From positions 1-64,000 of the forward strand of contig SCUZ01000062.1 of NCBI GenBank assembly GCA_004322535.1: 64,000 bases of DNA, given 5' to 3'. Positions within the stretch are counted from its first letter, which is position 1. Every line of letters starts with the position of its first letter. The notes beneath the pieces were generated by a model that was not told the DNA's origin, did no database searches, and saw only the letters and a list, made by a program, of their open reading frames with translations. Position numbers and translations under genes: made by a program. This document shows, piece by piece, positions 1-9,268 of this stretch. This stretch comes from Rugosibacter sp. (GTDB taxonomy: Bacteria > Pseudomonadota > Gammaproteobacteria > Burkholderiales > Rhodocyclaceae).

Positions 1-58
1 GTTGCGCTCTTGTCGCGTCAGGTCTTGCAGGCTTCTCTACATCCAGCAGAGAGGCGAG

Positions 59-87
59 ATTATAGGTGCACTTCTGATCCTTGTAAA
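59..87 (-). promoter_or_regulatory. Strong sigma70 promoter firing off the left edge (rRNA-operon type?)
   Basis: On the minus strand a -35 box TTTACA (82-87) and a perfect -10 box TATAAT (59-64) are separated by exactly 17 bases. The stretch upstream of the -35 is A/T rich like an UP element, and the bases after the -10 are C/G rich (CTCGCCTC), like a discriminator under stringent control. No ORF follows before the window edge. By inference this is the promoter of an rRNA operon or another highly expressed RNA gene lying to the left; only the promoter itself is visible. Confidence 0.6.
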
Positions 88-142
88 GCATTTTTGAACT
101 TTTCTTTAGCGATTTCTTTTTTATCTAAATAACCCTCAGATT

Positions 143-1330
143 TTAAACAAGAGTTACTTTCACAAACTTTCGCTTACCCACCTGCAGCACGACTGTTTGA
201 CCGGGGGTTAATACCAAGGTTCTGTCATTAACCTTCTCGCCATTAAGCCTTACGCCACCACCATCAATCATTCGGAGTGCGTCGGACGTGCTCTGTGTAA
301 GGCCCGCACCTTTAAGCACTTGCGCTATAGGTCCGCTCACAATACTGACTTCCAGCATATTGTCTGGCAGGTCCCCTTTTTGAAAGCGGGCCTCGAAATC
401 TTCTAATGCTTTTTCTGCATCCTTGGCTGAATGAAACCGAGTTACGATTTCCTGCGCAAGAGCGACTTTGGCATCACGCGGATTTCGCCCATCATCGACT
501 TCTCTTTTTAATCGAGTAATCGCTTCGCTTCCCGTAAATGAAAGTAAAGTAAAGTACTTCCACATCAAAGTATCTGATATCGACATGAGTTTGCCAAATA
601 TTTCTTGCGGAGACTCAGTGATACCTATGTAGTTATTCAATGACTTAGACATTTTATTTGCGCCGTCTAAACCCTCTAATAAGGGCATCATCAAAACACA
701 CTGGGGAGATTGCCCATAGTGCCGTTGAAGCTCACGGCCTACCAGCAAATTAAACTTCTGATCTACCCCACCAAGCTCAACGTCAGCCTGCATTGCAACG
801 GAGTCATAGCCTTGGCAGAGCGGATAGAGAAATTCGTGGACGGCGATAGGCTGCCCAGTAGCATATCGCTTTGAAAAATCATCACGCTCCAGCATGCGAG
901 CGACTGTATGCCTTGCGGCCAACTGAATAATTCCGCTTGCGCCGAGAGAATCAAACCATTTTGAGTTAAAGCAAACTTCAGTTTTCTCGGGATCCAGTAT
1001 TTTGAAAACCTGTTCACGATAAGTTTGCGCATTGACTAAGATTTGGTCGCGAGTTAACGGGGGGCGCGTGGCATTTTTTCCTGTTGGATCACCAATCATG
1101 CCGGTAAAATCGCCAATGAGAAACATCACGTGATGACCCATTTCCTGAAAATGGCGCAACTTGTTGATTAGCACTGTATGACCCAAATGAAGATCTGCGG
1201 CTGTCGGATCAAAGCCAGCCTTGATACGCAAAGGGCGGCTGCCTTTGAGTTTCTCTACAAGCTCAGACTCAATCAATAGCTCATGGGCACCACGTTTGAT
1301 GTACGCAAGTTGGGTTTCAATATCAATCAT
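143..1330 (-). CDS. tyrS: Tyrosyl-tRNA synthetase
   Basis: Charges tRNA-Tyr with tyrosine in the cytoplasm. The 395-residue product has the class I signature HLGH at residues 48-51 inside the block [14 protein letters not shown], the KMSKS loop at about 226-230, and a C-terminal S4-like RNA-binding domain (about 325-395, around [18 protein letters not shown]). It is full length for the longer bacterial TyrRS subgroup. It is divergent from the M23 peptidase gene at 1390, and its 3' end faces the strong leftward promoter at 59-87. Start ATG at 1330. Confidence 0.97.
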   Translation of the reverse strand: MIDIETQLAYIKRGAHELLIESELVEKLKGSRPLRIKAGFDPTAADLHLGHTVLINKLRHFQEMGHHVMFLIGDFTGMIGDPTGKNATRPPLTRDQILVNAQTYREQVFKILDPEKTEVCFNSKWFDSLGASGIIQLAARHTVARMLERDDFSKRYATGQPIAVHEFLYPLCQGYDSVAMQADVELGGVDQKFNLLVGRELQRHYGQSPQCVLMMPLLEGLDGANKMSKSLNNYIGITESPQEIFGKLMSISDTLMWKYFTLLSFTGSEAITRLKREVDDGRNPRDAKVALAQEIVTRFHSAKDAEKALEDFEARFQKGDLPDNMLEVSIVSGPIAQVLKGAGLTQSTSDALRMIDGGGVRLNGEKVNDRTLVLTPGQTVVLQVGKRKFVKVTLV

Positions 1331-1389
1331 GAAATAGGCTTAATAGGCGAATTGGAAAGTCACTTTTAATAAAGTGGTAAGATTGCTTT

Positions 1390-2745
1390 TTGCTGCAACT
1401 ATTTCATTTAACAGTGCAAAAAATAGATCTTGAAATTCTATCGCAACTTACCCTTGGCTTAACTACTCGTGTTCGACTGCCTATCGCTGTTGTCGGCGGT
1501 TTGGTTTGTTTTTTTAGTGTGGCTTTCGCTTTTGCGACAATCAGTCCCCCTTCATCAAGCAACTTCAGCCAGCAACAGACGACTGAAAATCTCGCCCCTG
1601 TATTAACCTCTTTGGGTTTACCAAAAAATCATCTGCTTTATGAAACTCGAATTCAGCGGGGTGATACGCTAAATTCCATGCTGCAGCGTTTAATGGTTCA
1701 TGATGCTTCGGCCTTGAGTTTCCTACATACCAATCAATCGGCCCTACTTATTGCAAAACAGTTGGACTCCCGCAAAAGTGTAGTAGCGAGCATTTCATCT
1801 TTGGGCGATTTACAATCGCTAGCATTTCCCTTGGCTTCTGACCATGATCTATTTCTTGTTATTGAGCGCCAAGGTAATCGCTTTATTGCCAGTAAAAAAT
1901 CATTGTCATTAGAAAAACAGATTGTGACGAAAGCAGCTGAAATAAGTCACTCACTTTTTGGCGCCAGCGATGAAATGGAAATTCCTGAAAAAATTACACT
2001 CCAGCTAACCGAGATATTCAGCAACGATATCGATTTTCAGCGCGGTCTGCACAAAGGCGATCGATTTTCAGTCGTTTATGAGGTATTCACATACCTAGGT
2101 CGCCCTGTTAAAACCGGACGAATTCTAGCTGCCGAGTTTCTAAATAATGGAGAAGCTTATCGAGCCGCCTGGTTTTCATCCTTGACAGATGGGGGTCACG
2201 GCGATTACTACACTGCAGAGGGAAAAAGTATCCATAAAGATTTTTTGCGCTCACCCTTGAAGTTCTCCCGAATTACCTCTGGATTTACAGAGTCACGCCT
2301 TCATCCTGTCTTAAATAAATGGAGGGCCCACACAGGAGTTGATTATGGCGCTCCGGTAGGAACGCAGGTCAAAAGTACAGCGGACGGCATCATTGATTTT
2401 GTGGGGAGCAAAGGAAGCTATGGCAATGCTATTATTGTTCGCCACAAAGATAATTGTACAACGCTCTATGGGCATCTTTCAGCTTTTGCTTCAGGAATGC
2501 GCCAAGGTCGCCGAGTAAATCAAGGTGATGTCATCGCGTACGTTGGTGCTACCGGCTTAGCAAGTGGTCCTCATCTGCACTACGAGCTCCGCATTAATGG
2601 CATTTATAAAGATCCCTTAGAAGTCGTTCTTCCCAATGCGCAACCGTTAAGTGCAATACAAAAAGCTAATTTTAAAAAATCAACTGCAGACTATTTTGCC
2701 AGCCTAAACATGCTTCAAAAATTTAATCTTGCGCAGTCTGAATGA
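1390..2745 (+). CDS. M23 family murein endopeptidase (MepM/OapA-like)
   Basis: Envelope peptidase predicted to cut peptide cross-links in peptidoglycan. A single hydrophobic segment at residues about 31-50 anchors it; an OapA/LysM-like module (around RIQRGDTLNSMLQRL, about 87-105) precedes the C-terminal M23 domain. Zinc ligands are visible as H314 and D318 (HTGVDYG) and the HLH motif at 395-397 (GPHLHYEL). The start shown is a TTG with no good ribosome-binding site, so the N-terminus is uncertain; an in-frame GTG follows eight codons later. It overlaps or abuts anmK, giving a cell-wall remodelling and recycling pair, and the nearby bactofilin (a usual partner of M23 peptidases) is broken. 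Confidence 0.9.
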   Translation: MLQLFHLTVQKIDLEILSQLTLGLTTRVRLPIAVVGGLVCFFSVAFAFATISPPSSSNFSQQQTTENLAPVLTSLGLPKNHLLYETRIQRGDTLNSMLQRLMVHDASALSFLHTNQSALLIAKQLDSRKSVVASISSLGDLQSLAFPLASDHDLFLVIERQGNRFIASKKSLSLEKQIVTKAAEISHSLFGASDEMEIPEKITLQLTEIFSNDIDFQRGLHKGDRFSVVYEVFTYLGRPVKTGRILAAEFLNNGEAYRAAWFSSLTDGGHGDYYTAEGKSIHKDFLRSPLKFSRITSGFTESRLHPVLNKWRAHTGVDYGAPVGTQVKSTADGIIDFVGSKGSYGNAIIVRHKDNCTTLYGHLSAFASGMRQGRRVNQGDVIAYVGATGLASGPHLHYELRINGIYKDPLEVVLPNAQPLSAIQKANFKKSTADYFASLNMLQKFNLAQSE

Positions 2746-2758
2746 AAAATCACAAATT

Positions 2759-3847
2759 GTGCGGCTTTTTATTGGGCTGATGTCGGGCACGAGCCTTGAT
2801 GGCGTCGATGCCGTGCTGGTTGACTTTTCTTCTGGCCAACCACAAACACTCGCCACAGCCTGGCTACCCTATTCCGTCGCATTGCGCGACCAAGCATTAC
2901 TACTTCAGTCAGCCGGCAATAATGAGCTGCATACAGCAGCGCTATTGGCTAACGATTTAGCGCGACTTTATGCGCAAGTGGTTGAATGCGTACTTGCAAA
3001 GACAAATATAACTGCCGATCAAGTAATCGCCATTGGCTGTCACGGCCAAACCGTTAGGCATCAACCCAACGTCGGGTATAGCTTACAGATCAACAACCCT
3101 GCCCTACTCGCCGAATTAACTAAAATTACCGTTGTCGCTGATTTTCGTAGCCGCGATATCGCCGCCGGGGGGCAGGGTGCCCCTTTAGTGCCCGCTTTTC
3201 ATGCCGAAGTTTTTAGTTCACCTACTCAACATCGCTTGATTTTAAACATCGGTGGATTTGCTAATCTGACCGATCTCAACCCTGCAAGCCCAATTCGAGG
3301 CTTTGACTGCGGGCCTGGCAATATATTGATGGATGCATGGATTGATACCATACAGGGTGTTCAATACGACAAAGGGGGCCATTGGGCCAGTGAGGGAGTG
3401 ATTTCCATGGCCCTTCTTGAGAGATTGATGTCGGATCAGTTTTTTCATGCACCACCACCCAAAAGCTGTGGGCGAGATGGCTTTAATATGTCTTGGCTTT
3501 CTCAGTTCCTGAGCGGGAATGAACGTCCAGAGGATATTCAAGCCACTTTAGCGGAACTTACAGCCCTTACATCGGCACAAGCTATTCGACGGTGGTGCGG
3601 CCTTCCGGATGAGATTTTCGTCTGTGGTGGCGGAGTTCATAACACGATGCTAATGACCCGCCTACAGCACCATCTCCCGAGTTGCCGTATCACCAGCACC
3701 GACTTTCTGGGGCAACCATCCGATTGGGTCGAAGCGGTCGCTTTCGCTTGGCTAGCATGGCGTACTACTACAGGATGCGCAGGAAACTTACCCACTGTTA
3801 CCGGGGCCCGTGGACCCCGCATTCTTGGTGCGATCTACCCCGCCTAA
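2759..3847 (+). CDS. anmK: Anhydro-N-acetylmuramic acid kinase
   Basis: Phosphorylates and opens 1,6-anhydro-MurNAc released during peptidoglycan turnover, giving MurNAc-6-phosphate for recycling. The N-terminal ATPase-fold signature GLMSGTSLDGVD is present, followed by the phosphate loops GCHGQTVRH and GFDCGPGNILMDAW and the C-terminal VCGGGVHN. I place the start at GTG 2759, which gives the family-typical beginning just before GLMSGTS; an in-frame TTG at 2729, overlapping the M23 gene, is the alternative and would add ten residues. Translation is probably coupled to the upstream M23 peptidase gene. Confidence 0.93.
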   Translation: MRLFIGLMSGTSLDGVDAVLVDFSSGQPQTLATAWLPYSVALRDQALLLQSAGNNELHTAALLANDLARLYAQVVECVLAKTNITADQVIAIGCHGQTVRHQPNVGYSLQINNPALLAELTKITVVADFRSRDIAAGGQGAPLVPAFHAEVFSSPTQHRLILNIGGFANLTDLNPASPIRGFDCGPGNILMDAWIDTIQGVQYDKGGHWASEGVISMALLERLMSDQFFHAPPPKSCGRDGFNMSWLSQFLSGNERPEDIQATLAELTALTSAQAIRRWCGLPDEIFVCGGGVHNTMLMTRLQHHLPSCRITSTDFLGQPSDWVEAVAFAWLAWRTTTGCAGNLPTVTGARGPRILGAIYPA

Positions 3848-3880
3848 GCTTCAATTCAGCTATAGCTCGCCATGCACTCG

Positions 3881-3905
3881 TCGGGCAGATAGCCTATCTG
3901 CCCGA
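3881..3905. terminator. Perfect 11-bp hairpin between convergent anmK and erpA
   Basis: TCGGGCAGATA (3881-3891) pairs perfectly with TATCTGCCCGA (3895-3905) around a three-base loop. It sits in the 66-base gap between the converging ends of anmK and erpA. No T-tract follows on either strand, so it is not a textbook intrinsic terminator, but position and stability suggest it ends or protects both transcripts. Confidence 0.5.
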
Positions 3906-3913
3906 TAAGTTAA

Positions 3914-4264
3914 CTAAAGCGAGAATGAAGACCCGCAACCACATGTACTAGTTGCATTGGGATTTTTGATCACAAACTGCGAACCTTCCAACCCTTCGCT
4001 GTAATCAATTTCAGCACCCACTAAATATTGATAACTCATCGGATCAATAAGAAGTGTCACGCCATCTTTATTCAGCGCGGTATCGTCGTCATTAACAACC
4101 TCATCGAAGGTAAAACCGTATTGAAACCCTGAGCAACCGCCACCAGAGACAAAAACACGCAACTTCAACTCTGGATTGCCTTCCTCATTAATCAACTCTT
4201 TGACTTTTTTCGCCGCATTATCCGTAAAGTTAAATGGCGCGGGCATTTCTGTCACTGCATTCAT
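3914..4264 (-). CDS. erpA: A-type iron-sulfur cluster carrier/insertion protein
   Basis: Carries Fe-S clusters to apoproteins, including isoprenoid-pathway and respiratory enzymes. The 116-residue product has the HesB/IscA fold signature: first ligand Cys in the block [13 protein letters not shown] and the paired C-terminal cysteines in [10 protein letters not shown]. The linker [18 protein letters not shown] and the phrase [11 protein letters not shown] are typical of the ErpA branch. A good ribosome-binding site (AGGAG) precedes ATG 4264. It lies downstream of argC and the broken bactofilin gene, all on the minus strand. An inverted repeat just upstream (4282-4303) may be an operator. Confidence 0.95.
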   Translation of the reverse strand: MNAVTEMPAPFNFTDNAAKKVKELINEEGNPELKLRVFVSGGGCSGFQYGFTFDEVVNDDDTALNKDGVTLLIDPMSYQYLVGAEIDYSEGLEGSQFVIKNPNATSTCGCGSSFSL

Positions 4265-4281
4265 GGTGTTCTCCTATAAAA

Positions 4282-4303
4282 CATATGCCAAGAATAGCAT
4301 ATG
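4282..4303 (-). promoter_or_regulatory. Inverted repeat upstream of erpA (candidate operator)
   Basis: CATATGC (4282-4288) and GCATATG (4297-4303) form a perfect 7-bp inverted repeat with an 8-base spacer, 18 to 39 bases upstream of the erpA start codon. A possible -35 (TTGAAA) lies further upstream on the minus strand. erpA genes are commonly controlled by iron or Fe-S sensors, but the repeat does not obviously match an IscR type-2 site, so the binding protein is unknown. Confidence 0.35.
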
Positions 4304-4331
4304 CGTGCATAGTTAATAATTTCAAGTAACA

Positions 4332-4700
4332 CTATTTTGCCCCTGAAGCCAATTTTAATTCAACCGTCTTGCCAATCGACTCCTGATGAATCAGGCGACC
4401 TTGAACAATAGCGCCAAGATGAATTTCAATCATCCCATAGTCAACATCACCCATGACCCGCACTTTTGGCTGAAGTTCCACAGAAGCAGTAACGTTCACT
4501 AGACCAATGATGGTTCCGTTAGTCACTCAACGGGAGACGACCACCTATCCTTCAACATGTGCTTACTCACTGATGACTGGTATTGCTGCATGACTTGGTG
4601 TTGCGTAAATATTTCCCTTAACTGTTCCATCTATCCGTAGCCCGCCTGTAAAAACAATGTCTCCCATAATGGTTTTTCTACACCAATTAGCATATCAATA
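4332..4700 (-). pseudogene. Bactofilin (polymer-forming cytoskeletal protein), decayed
   Basis: Remnant of a bactofilin, a beta-helical scaffold protein often paired with M23 peptidases in cell-shape control. On the minus strand one frame reads GDIVFTGGLRIDGTVKGN (around 4610-4665), continues to VISE, and resumes through VTNGTIIGLVNVTASV to VQGRLIHQ, in normal bactofilin order. The middle is interrupted in the same frame by TAA (about 4564-4566), TAG (about 4549-4551) and TGA (4527-4529). Further upstream the IDMLIGVEK segment lies in another frame, consistent with loss of one A from a poly-A run near 4678. The last 64 codons (4332-4526, GTG start) remain open. Gene order argC-bactofilin-erpA is usual for betaproteobacteria, supporting the identification. 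Confidence 0.85.
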
Positions 4701-4784
4701 CGCCATCGCAATGGTCAATGCGTTTATTGCTACTCGATGGGCCGTAATCCCAAACTGGGTACGTGAGTACCCATCTTCGGATCC

Positions 4785-5825
4785 TTACGGCAATAAGGGA
4801 ATATGTGACAGGCCTGCGCATTCATCAAATCCAAACATGATATTCATATTTTGTACTGCTTGGCCTGCAGCACCCTTGACTAGGTTATCAATGACCGAAA
4901 GCACAACGAGCACATTGCCTCCTTGTGGGCGATGAATTGCAATTCGACAAATATTCGCTGCGCGTACAGACCGTGTTTCCGGATGTGAGTTTGGTGGCAA
5001 CACATCAACGAAAGGCTCCCCAGCGTAACGGCCTTCAAATAATTGCTGAAAATCAACTTCCCGGGTAATTCGCGCATAAAGTGTTGCATGAATCCCTCGA
5101 ATCATAGGCGTTAAGTGAGGAACAAAAGTGAGTCCAATAGCCGCACCGGGTGACCCAGATGCCGCACACGCAAGACCTTGCTGAATTTCAGGCAAATGAC
5201 GGTGCCCAGAAACACCATAAGCTTTAAAGTTATCTGCCGCCTCAGAAAATAGCGACGAAGTTTCAGCTTTTCGGCCGGCACCAGAAACACCCGATTTGAC
5301 ATCAGCAATCAAGGAGGTCAACTCGACACATCCCGACTCAACTAAAGGTAAAAATCCTAGCTGTGTTGCCGTTGGGTAGCAACCAGGATTTGCAACCAAT
5401 CTGGCTTGCCGAATAGCCGATCGATTCACCTCAGGCAGCCCGTAAACTGCCTCTGCAACCAAATCAGGGCTAGCGTGTTTCATGCCATACCACTTCTCCC
5501 AATCAGCAATATTTTGAATGCGAAAATCCGCTGCCAGATCAATTACCCTGACACCGGCATCGAGTAATTGTACGGCCTGCTGCATGGCAATCCCACTGGG
5601 CGTGGCAAAGAAAACAATGTCACACTCTACCAGTGGCGCCTCCTTCGGGTCACTAAATTTCAGATCAACTGAGCCACGCAGGCTAGGGAACATCTCTGCT
5701 ACAGGAGTATCCGCTTCACCTCGCGAAGTAATTGCCAACAACTCAACCTCTGGGTGCTGCGCAAGCAGCCGCAAAAGCTCAACCCCTGTGTAACCTGTAC
5801 CACCCACAATACCTACCTTGATCAT
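4785..5825 (-). CDS. argC: N-acetyl-gamma-glutamyl-phosphate reductase
   Basis: Third step of arginine synthesis: NADPH-dependent reduction of N-acetylglutamyl phosphate to the semialdehyde. The 346-residue product opens with the Rossmann dinucleotide motif [17 protein letters not shown] and carries the catalytic cysteine in [13 protein letters not shown] (about residue 150), followed by the substrate-binding SGVSGAGRK block. Length and ends fit the family. It follows rpsI on the same strand, separated by a terminator (5891-5914), and precedes the bactofilin remnant and erpA. Start ATG 5825. Confidence 0.96.
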   Translation of the reverse strand: MIKVGIVGGTGYTGVELLRLLAQHPEVELLAITSRGEADTPVAEMFPSLRGSVDLKFSDPKEAPLVECDIVFFATPSGIAMQQAVQLLDAGVRVIDLAADFRIQNIADWEKWYGMKHASPDLVAEAVYGLPEVNRSAIRQARLVANPGCYPTATQLGFLPLVESGCVELTSLIADVKSGVSGAGRKAETSSLFSEAADNFKAYGVSGHRHLPEIQQGLACAASGSPGAAIGLTFVPHLTPMIRGIHATLYARITREVDFQQLFEGRYAGEPFVDVLPPNSHPETRSVRAANICRIAIHRPQGGNVLVVLSVIDNLVKGAAGQAVQNMNIMFGFDECAGLSHIPLLP

Positions 5826-5890
5826 ACCTGGCTCCCAAAATTCATAAAAGAAGGATGGTAACTCGTAAGCAAACTAGCCGTTAGAAACAA

Positions 5891-5914
5891 AAAAGCCGCC
5901 CGAAGGCGGCTTTT
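5891..5914 (-). terminator. Intrinsic terminator after rplM-rpsI
   Basis: On the minus strand AAAAGCCGCC, a four-base loop and GGCGGCTTTT form a perfect 10-bp stem that runs straight into more T residues. It lies 16 bases past the rpsI stop codon and separates the ribosomal-protein operon from argC. Confidence 0.9.
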
Positions 5915-5929
5915 CCCATCTCAAGAAGC

Positions 5930-6322
5930 TTAACGCTTCGAGAACTGCTTGCGGCGGCGCGCCTTGCGGAAACCAACTTTTTTCCGCTCAACTTCACGGG
6001 CATCACGGGTAACAAAACCAGCATTAGACAACGCAGGCTTAAGGGTTGCGTCATATTCAATCAAAGCACGTGTAATACCATGCCGCACCGCACCTGCTTG
6101 ACCAGACTCACCACCACCTGTGACATTCACTAGAATGTCGAAAGTTGTCGCATGCTGTGTCAGCTCGAGTGGCTGGCGAACAACCATGCGGCCTGTTTCA
6201 CGCGAAAAAAATACATCGACTGGTTTATCATTTACGACAAATTTACCACTTCCAGCACGGAGGAAAACGCGCGCAATAGCTGTCTTTCGACGACCAGTAC
6301 CATAATATTGAGTAACTGCCAT
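5930..6322 (-). CDS. rpsI: 30S ribosomal protein S9
   Basis: Component of the small ribosomal subunit head whose C-terminal tail reaches the P-site tRNA. The product is 130 residues when started at ATG 6322 ([18 protein letters not shown]), with an AGGAG site upstream; a longer reading to 6406 exists but adds non-homologous sequence. The tail ends in the expected basic KRRKQFSKR, and the [19 protein letters not shown] S9 core is present. It is cotranscribed with rplM, 25 bases upstream, the usual L13-S9 pair. Confidence 0.97.
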   Translation of the reverse strand: MAVTQYYGTGRRKTAIARVFLRAGSGKFVVNDKPVDVFFSRETGRMVVRQPLELTQHATTFDILVNVTGGGESGQAGAVRHGITRALIEYDATLKPALSNAGFVTRDAREVERKKVGFRKARRRKQFSKR

Positions 6323-6347
6323 AGGGGACTCCTTGATTTTCCAGAGC

Positions 6348-6779
6348 TTAAATAATATCAAGCGACTTAGGTTGTTGCGCGGTATGCGGATGTTCTGCCC
6401 CCGCATAACATTTCATCTTCTTCAGCATGGCATAGCCTAATGGGCCTTTGGGTAGCATACCCTTGACAGCTTTTTCAAGCACGCGGTCAGGAAAACGTTG
6501 TTGCAGCTTGTTGAAGTTTGTCTCATAAATTCCGCCCGGATACCCGGTATGCCGAAAATACTTTTTATCCTGCGCCTTATTACCCGTCACGCGAAGCTTC
6601 TCAACATTGACGACAATAATGTAATCACCCGTATCAACGTGAGGGGTATAAATTGCCTTGTGCTTGCCACGCAAGCGGCGTGCGATTTCCGCAGCTAAGC
6701 GGCCAAGCACCTTATCCGCCGCATCAACGACGAACCAGTCATGCTGTACCTCATGCGGTTTGGCAGAAAATGTTTTCAT
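6348..6779 (-). CDS. rplM: 50S ribosomal protein L13
   Basis: Early-assembly protein of the large ribosomal subunit. The 143-residue product starts [20 protein letters not shown] and contains the L13 signature blocks [16 protein letters not shown] and [12 protein letters not shown]. First gene of the rplM-rpsI operon. Both the start and the length agree with the family. Confidence 0.97.
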   Translation of the reverse strand: MKTFSAKPHEVQHDWFVVDAADKVLGRLAAEIARRLRGKHKAIYTPHVDTGDYIIVVNVEKLRVTGNKAQDKKYFRHTGYPGGIYETNFNKLQQRFPDRVLEKAVKGMLPKGPLGYAMLKKMKCYAGAEHPHTAQQPKSLDII

Positions 6780-6975
6780 TCTTTTCCCTTACTTGCTCTT
6801 TACTTGCATTAATAAGCCAGCGAGCACTCAATGGGTTAACCCAACTAAACAAGCGCTTTACGGACAGCCATGCATTCTAATCAATCCGCAGGGGAAGTGT
6901 CAAACGAGTTTTATCTAAAGTACAGATCGCACAGACGCTTCCCGCTCAATCGCTAGCTGGCACAATGCCGGGCAC

Positions 6976-7659
6976 TCAAGGTTTATTTTCGGAATACCGT
7001 GTAGGATCAACCAAATGAGCGGAAGAGAAGCCTTCTTTTCTTAGCCGGCAGGCATCACACACACCGCATGCGCCTCCGTTTTCATCAGCCTGGTAACACG
7101 ATACGGTTAGTCCGTAATCGACCCCCAACTGCATGCCTGTAGTAATAATTTGCGCTTTACTCATAGAAATCAGCGGTGCATGAACCGTGAGCACGGCCCC
7201 CTCTACCGCCGCTTTGGTCGCCAAATTTGCTAATGCTTCAAATGCGCGAATAAACTCGGGACGACAATCAGGATAACCAGAGTAATCAATCGCATTAACC
7301 CCAACGAAAAGATCTCGAGAGACTAAAATCTCGGCCCATGCCAGTGCAAGCGAAAGCATGATGGTGTTACGCGCTGGAACATACGTAATGGGCACACCAG
7401 GCTGCACGCCAGCGATAGGCACAGCAATCGAAGTGTCAGTCAACGCCGAGCCACCCAGCTGCCCCAAATCCAGCTTGAGCACTCGATGTGCTACGGCACC
7501 AAAAGCCTTTGCCACACGCCCCGCAGCAAGCAACTCAGATCTGCTGCGTTGCCCATAGTCGAGCGATAAACAATGGCATGCGAAACCTTGCTGCCTAGCC
7601 AAAGCCAGCACCGTTGCCGAATCCAAGCCACCGGAAAGAAGAATAACTGCATTTTTCAT
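6976..7659 (-). CDS. queC: 7-cyano-7-deazaguanine synthase
   Basis: Makes preQ0 from 7-carboxy-7-deazaguanine and ammonia using ATP, on the route to queuosine in tRNA anticodons. The N-terminal PP-loop [11 protein letters not shown] (about residues 9-19) binds ATP; the C-terminal zinc site is visible as [18 protein letters not shown]. Length (227) is normal. It is divergent from miaB, another tRNA-modification gene, across 74 bases. queD is in the window at 58010, but queE was not found, so the pathway genes are dispersed. Confidence 0.96.
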   Translation of the reverse strand: MKNAVILLSGGLDSATVLALARQQGFACHCLSLDYGQRSRSELLAAGRVAKAFGAVAHRVLKLDLGQLGGSALTDTSIAVPIAGVQPGVPITYVPARNTIMLSLALAWAEILVSRDLFVGVNAIDYSGYPDCRPEFIRAFEALANLATKAAVEGAVLTVHAPLISMSKAQIITTGMQLGVDYGLTVSCYQADENGGACGVCDACRLRKEGFSSAHLVDPTRYSENKP

Positions 7660-7733
7660 GGGCGCAATTTTAGCAAAGGAGTACGGTTATGGCTGCTCTA
7701 TAATCCACAATCTTTTTATTTGGCCCTTAAGCA

Positions 7734-9059
7734 ATGATCAAAAAAGTGTTCATACGTACCTTCGGCTGCCAGATGAATGAATATGATTCCGACAAAATGG
7801 CCGATGTTCTTGCGGGGACAGAAGGCTCCATTCGAACGGACACTCCTGAAGACGCCGATATTTTGCTTTTTAATACATGCTCAGTGCGCGAGAGAGCGCA
7901 AGAGAAAGTATTTCACGATCTAGGCCGCATCCAGCATCTGAAAAGGCTCAATCCAAATCTCATTATTGGCGTGGGTGGCTGCGTCGCCAGCCAGGAAGGC
8001 GAGACGATTGTCAAGCGCGCACCATATGTTGACCTTGTCTTTGGGCCACAAACACTGCATCGTTTGCCACAAATGATCGCTGCACGTCGCGCAACGGGAA
8101 TGCCGCAAGTTGACATCTCATTCCCCGAAATTGAAAAATTTGATCGCTTGCCTGCGGCCCAGACCGATGGCGCTTCTGCTTTGGTTTCGATCATGGAAGG
8201 CTGCTCGAAATACTGCACTTTTTGTGTCGTACCTTACACCCGGGGAGAAGAAATTTCGCGGCCATTTGCCGATGTGTTAGCGGAAATCTCCGGTCTCGTC
8301 GCTCAGGGTGTCAGCGAGATCACCTTGCTAGGACAAAATGTTAACGCGTACCGTGGCCCCATGAATGATGGTGATACGGCCGACTTGGCGTTTCTTATTG
8401 AAACCATCGCTGAAATTGACGCGCTTCATCGCATTCGCTTCACAACGTCGCATCCACGCGAAGTCACACAACGCTTGATTGACGTTTACCATACTGTACC
8501 CAAACTAGTATCACACTTGCATTTGCCCGTCCAATCGGGGTCAGACCGCATATTGTCAGCAATGAAGCGGGGTTACACCGCACTGGAATATAAATCACTG
8601 GCACGAAAATTAAAGTCTGCACGCCCTAACCTGTCGCTCTCATCCGATTTCATCGTCGGCTTCCCTGGGGAAACCGACGATGACTTTGAGGAGACAATGC
8701 AGCTAGTTGAGGATCTCAACTTCGACAACAGCTTCTCCTTTCTATACAGCGCACGTCCAGGAACACCGGCTGCTGGAATGAGTGATCTCACGCCTCCAGA
8801 TATAAAAGCAAACCGACTGAAGCGCCTGCAAGAAAAGATCGCGCTGCAAGGTATGGCGCGAAGCGAGGCAATGGTCGGCAGTGTGCAGCGGATTCTGGTA
8901 GAGAGGCACGCTCGCAAAGATGCACGAGAACTCGCAGGACGCACTGAAAATAATCGTGTCGTTAATTTCGCTGGCGATGACAGATTTTTAGGGCAACTGA
9001 TTGATGTCCGCATCACTGCAACCTGCCCAAACAGCCTGCGCGGTGAAATGATCGTCTAG
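7734..9059 (+). CDS. miaB: tRNA-2-methylthio-N6-dimethylallyladenosine synthase
   Basis: Radical SAM methylthiotransferase that adds a methylthio group to i6A37 of tRNAs reading UNN codons. The 441-residue product has the N-terminal UPF0004 domain with its cluster cysteines ([29 protein letters not shown]), the radical SAM CxxxCxxC motif in [18 protein letters not shown] (about 155-172), and a C-terminal TRAM domain. Start ATG 7734; a TATAAT box at 7699-7704 may be its -10. In many relatives phoH and ybeY follow; here the next gene is icd. Confidence 0.96.
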   Translation: MIKKVFIRTFGCQMNEYDSDKMADVLAGTEGSIRTDTPEDADILLFNTCSVRERAQEKVFHDLGRIQHLKRLNPNLIIGVGGCVASQEGETIVKRAPYVDLVFGPQTLHRLPQMIAARRATGMPQVDISFPEIEKFDRLPAAQTDGASALVSIMEGCSKYCTFCVVPYTRGEEISRPFADVLAEISGLVAQGVSEITLLGQNVNAYRGPMNDGDTADLAFLIETIAEIDALHRIRFTTSHPREVTQRLIDVYHTVPKLVSHLHLPVQSGSDRILSAMKRGYTALEYKSLARKLKSARPNLSLSSDFIVGFPGETDDDFEETMQLVEDLNFDNSFSFLYSARPGTPAAGMSDLTPPDIKANRLKRLQEKIALQGMARSEAMVGSVQRILVERHARKDARELAGRTENNRVVNFAGDDRFLGQLIDVRITATCPNSLRGEMIV

Positions 9060-9105
9060 ACAAAACATTGCTAGCCACTCTCGGCTAACCATATCGCCGT
9101 GTAAT

Positions 9106-9130
9106 CACCGTATCCCCAGCGCCGACTTTT
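9106..9130 (+). repeat. Dispersed 25-bp repeat, copy A (intergenic, miaB-icd)
   Basis: Matches the consensus at 58531-58555 at 23 of 25 positions and keeps the invariant 14-bp core CCAGCGCCGACTTT. It lies in the 209-base gap between miaB and icd, about 50 bases upstream of the likely icd promoter. A partly complementary AAGTCCGGC about 25 bases downstream could fold back on it. Confidence 0.75.
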
Positions 9131-9178
9131 GCGAACATCGCGAAAGAGCCGAAGTCCGGCATGCCTTACCTTCTTCCG

Positions 9179-9208
9179 TTGAAGACGAACCCCTTTTTAG
9201 TGGATAAT
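9179..9208 (+). promoter_or_regulatory. Probable icd promoter
   Basis: TTGAAG (9179-9184) and GATAAT (9203-9208) are separated by 18 bases and lie about 60 bases before the icd start codon, which has a GGAG ribosome-binding site. Match to sigma70 consensus is moderate. Confidence 0.45.
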
Positions 9209-9268
9209 TGCAAAGGATCGCCTTAAGCGGTTGATACCATCCCTCGTAGGAAAACAATTGGAGCCAGC

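Noticed and set aside
4527-4566. Programmed stop-codon read-through or recoding in the bactofilin gene
   Set aside because: Three different stop codons plus an independent upstream frameshift within one short gene are better explained by decay than by recoding; no SECIS-like or slippery structure is evident.
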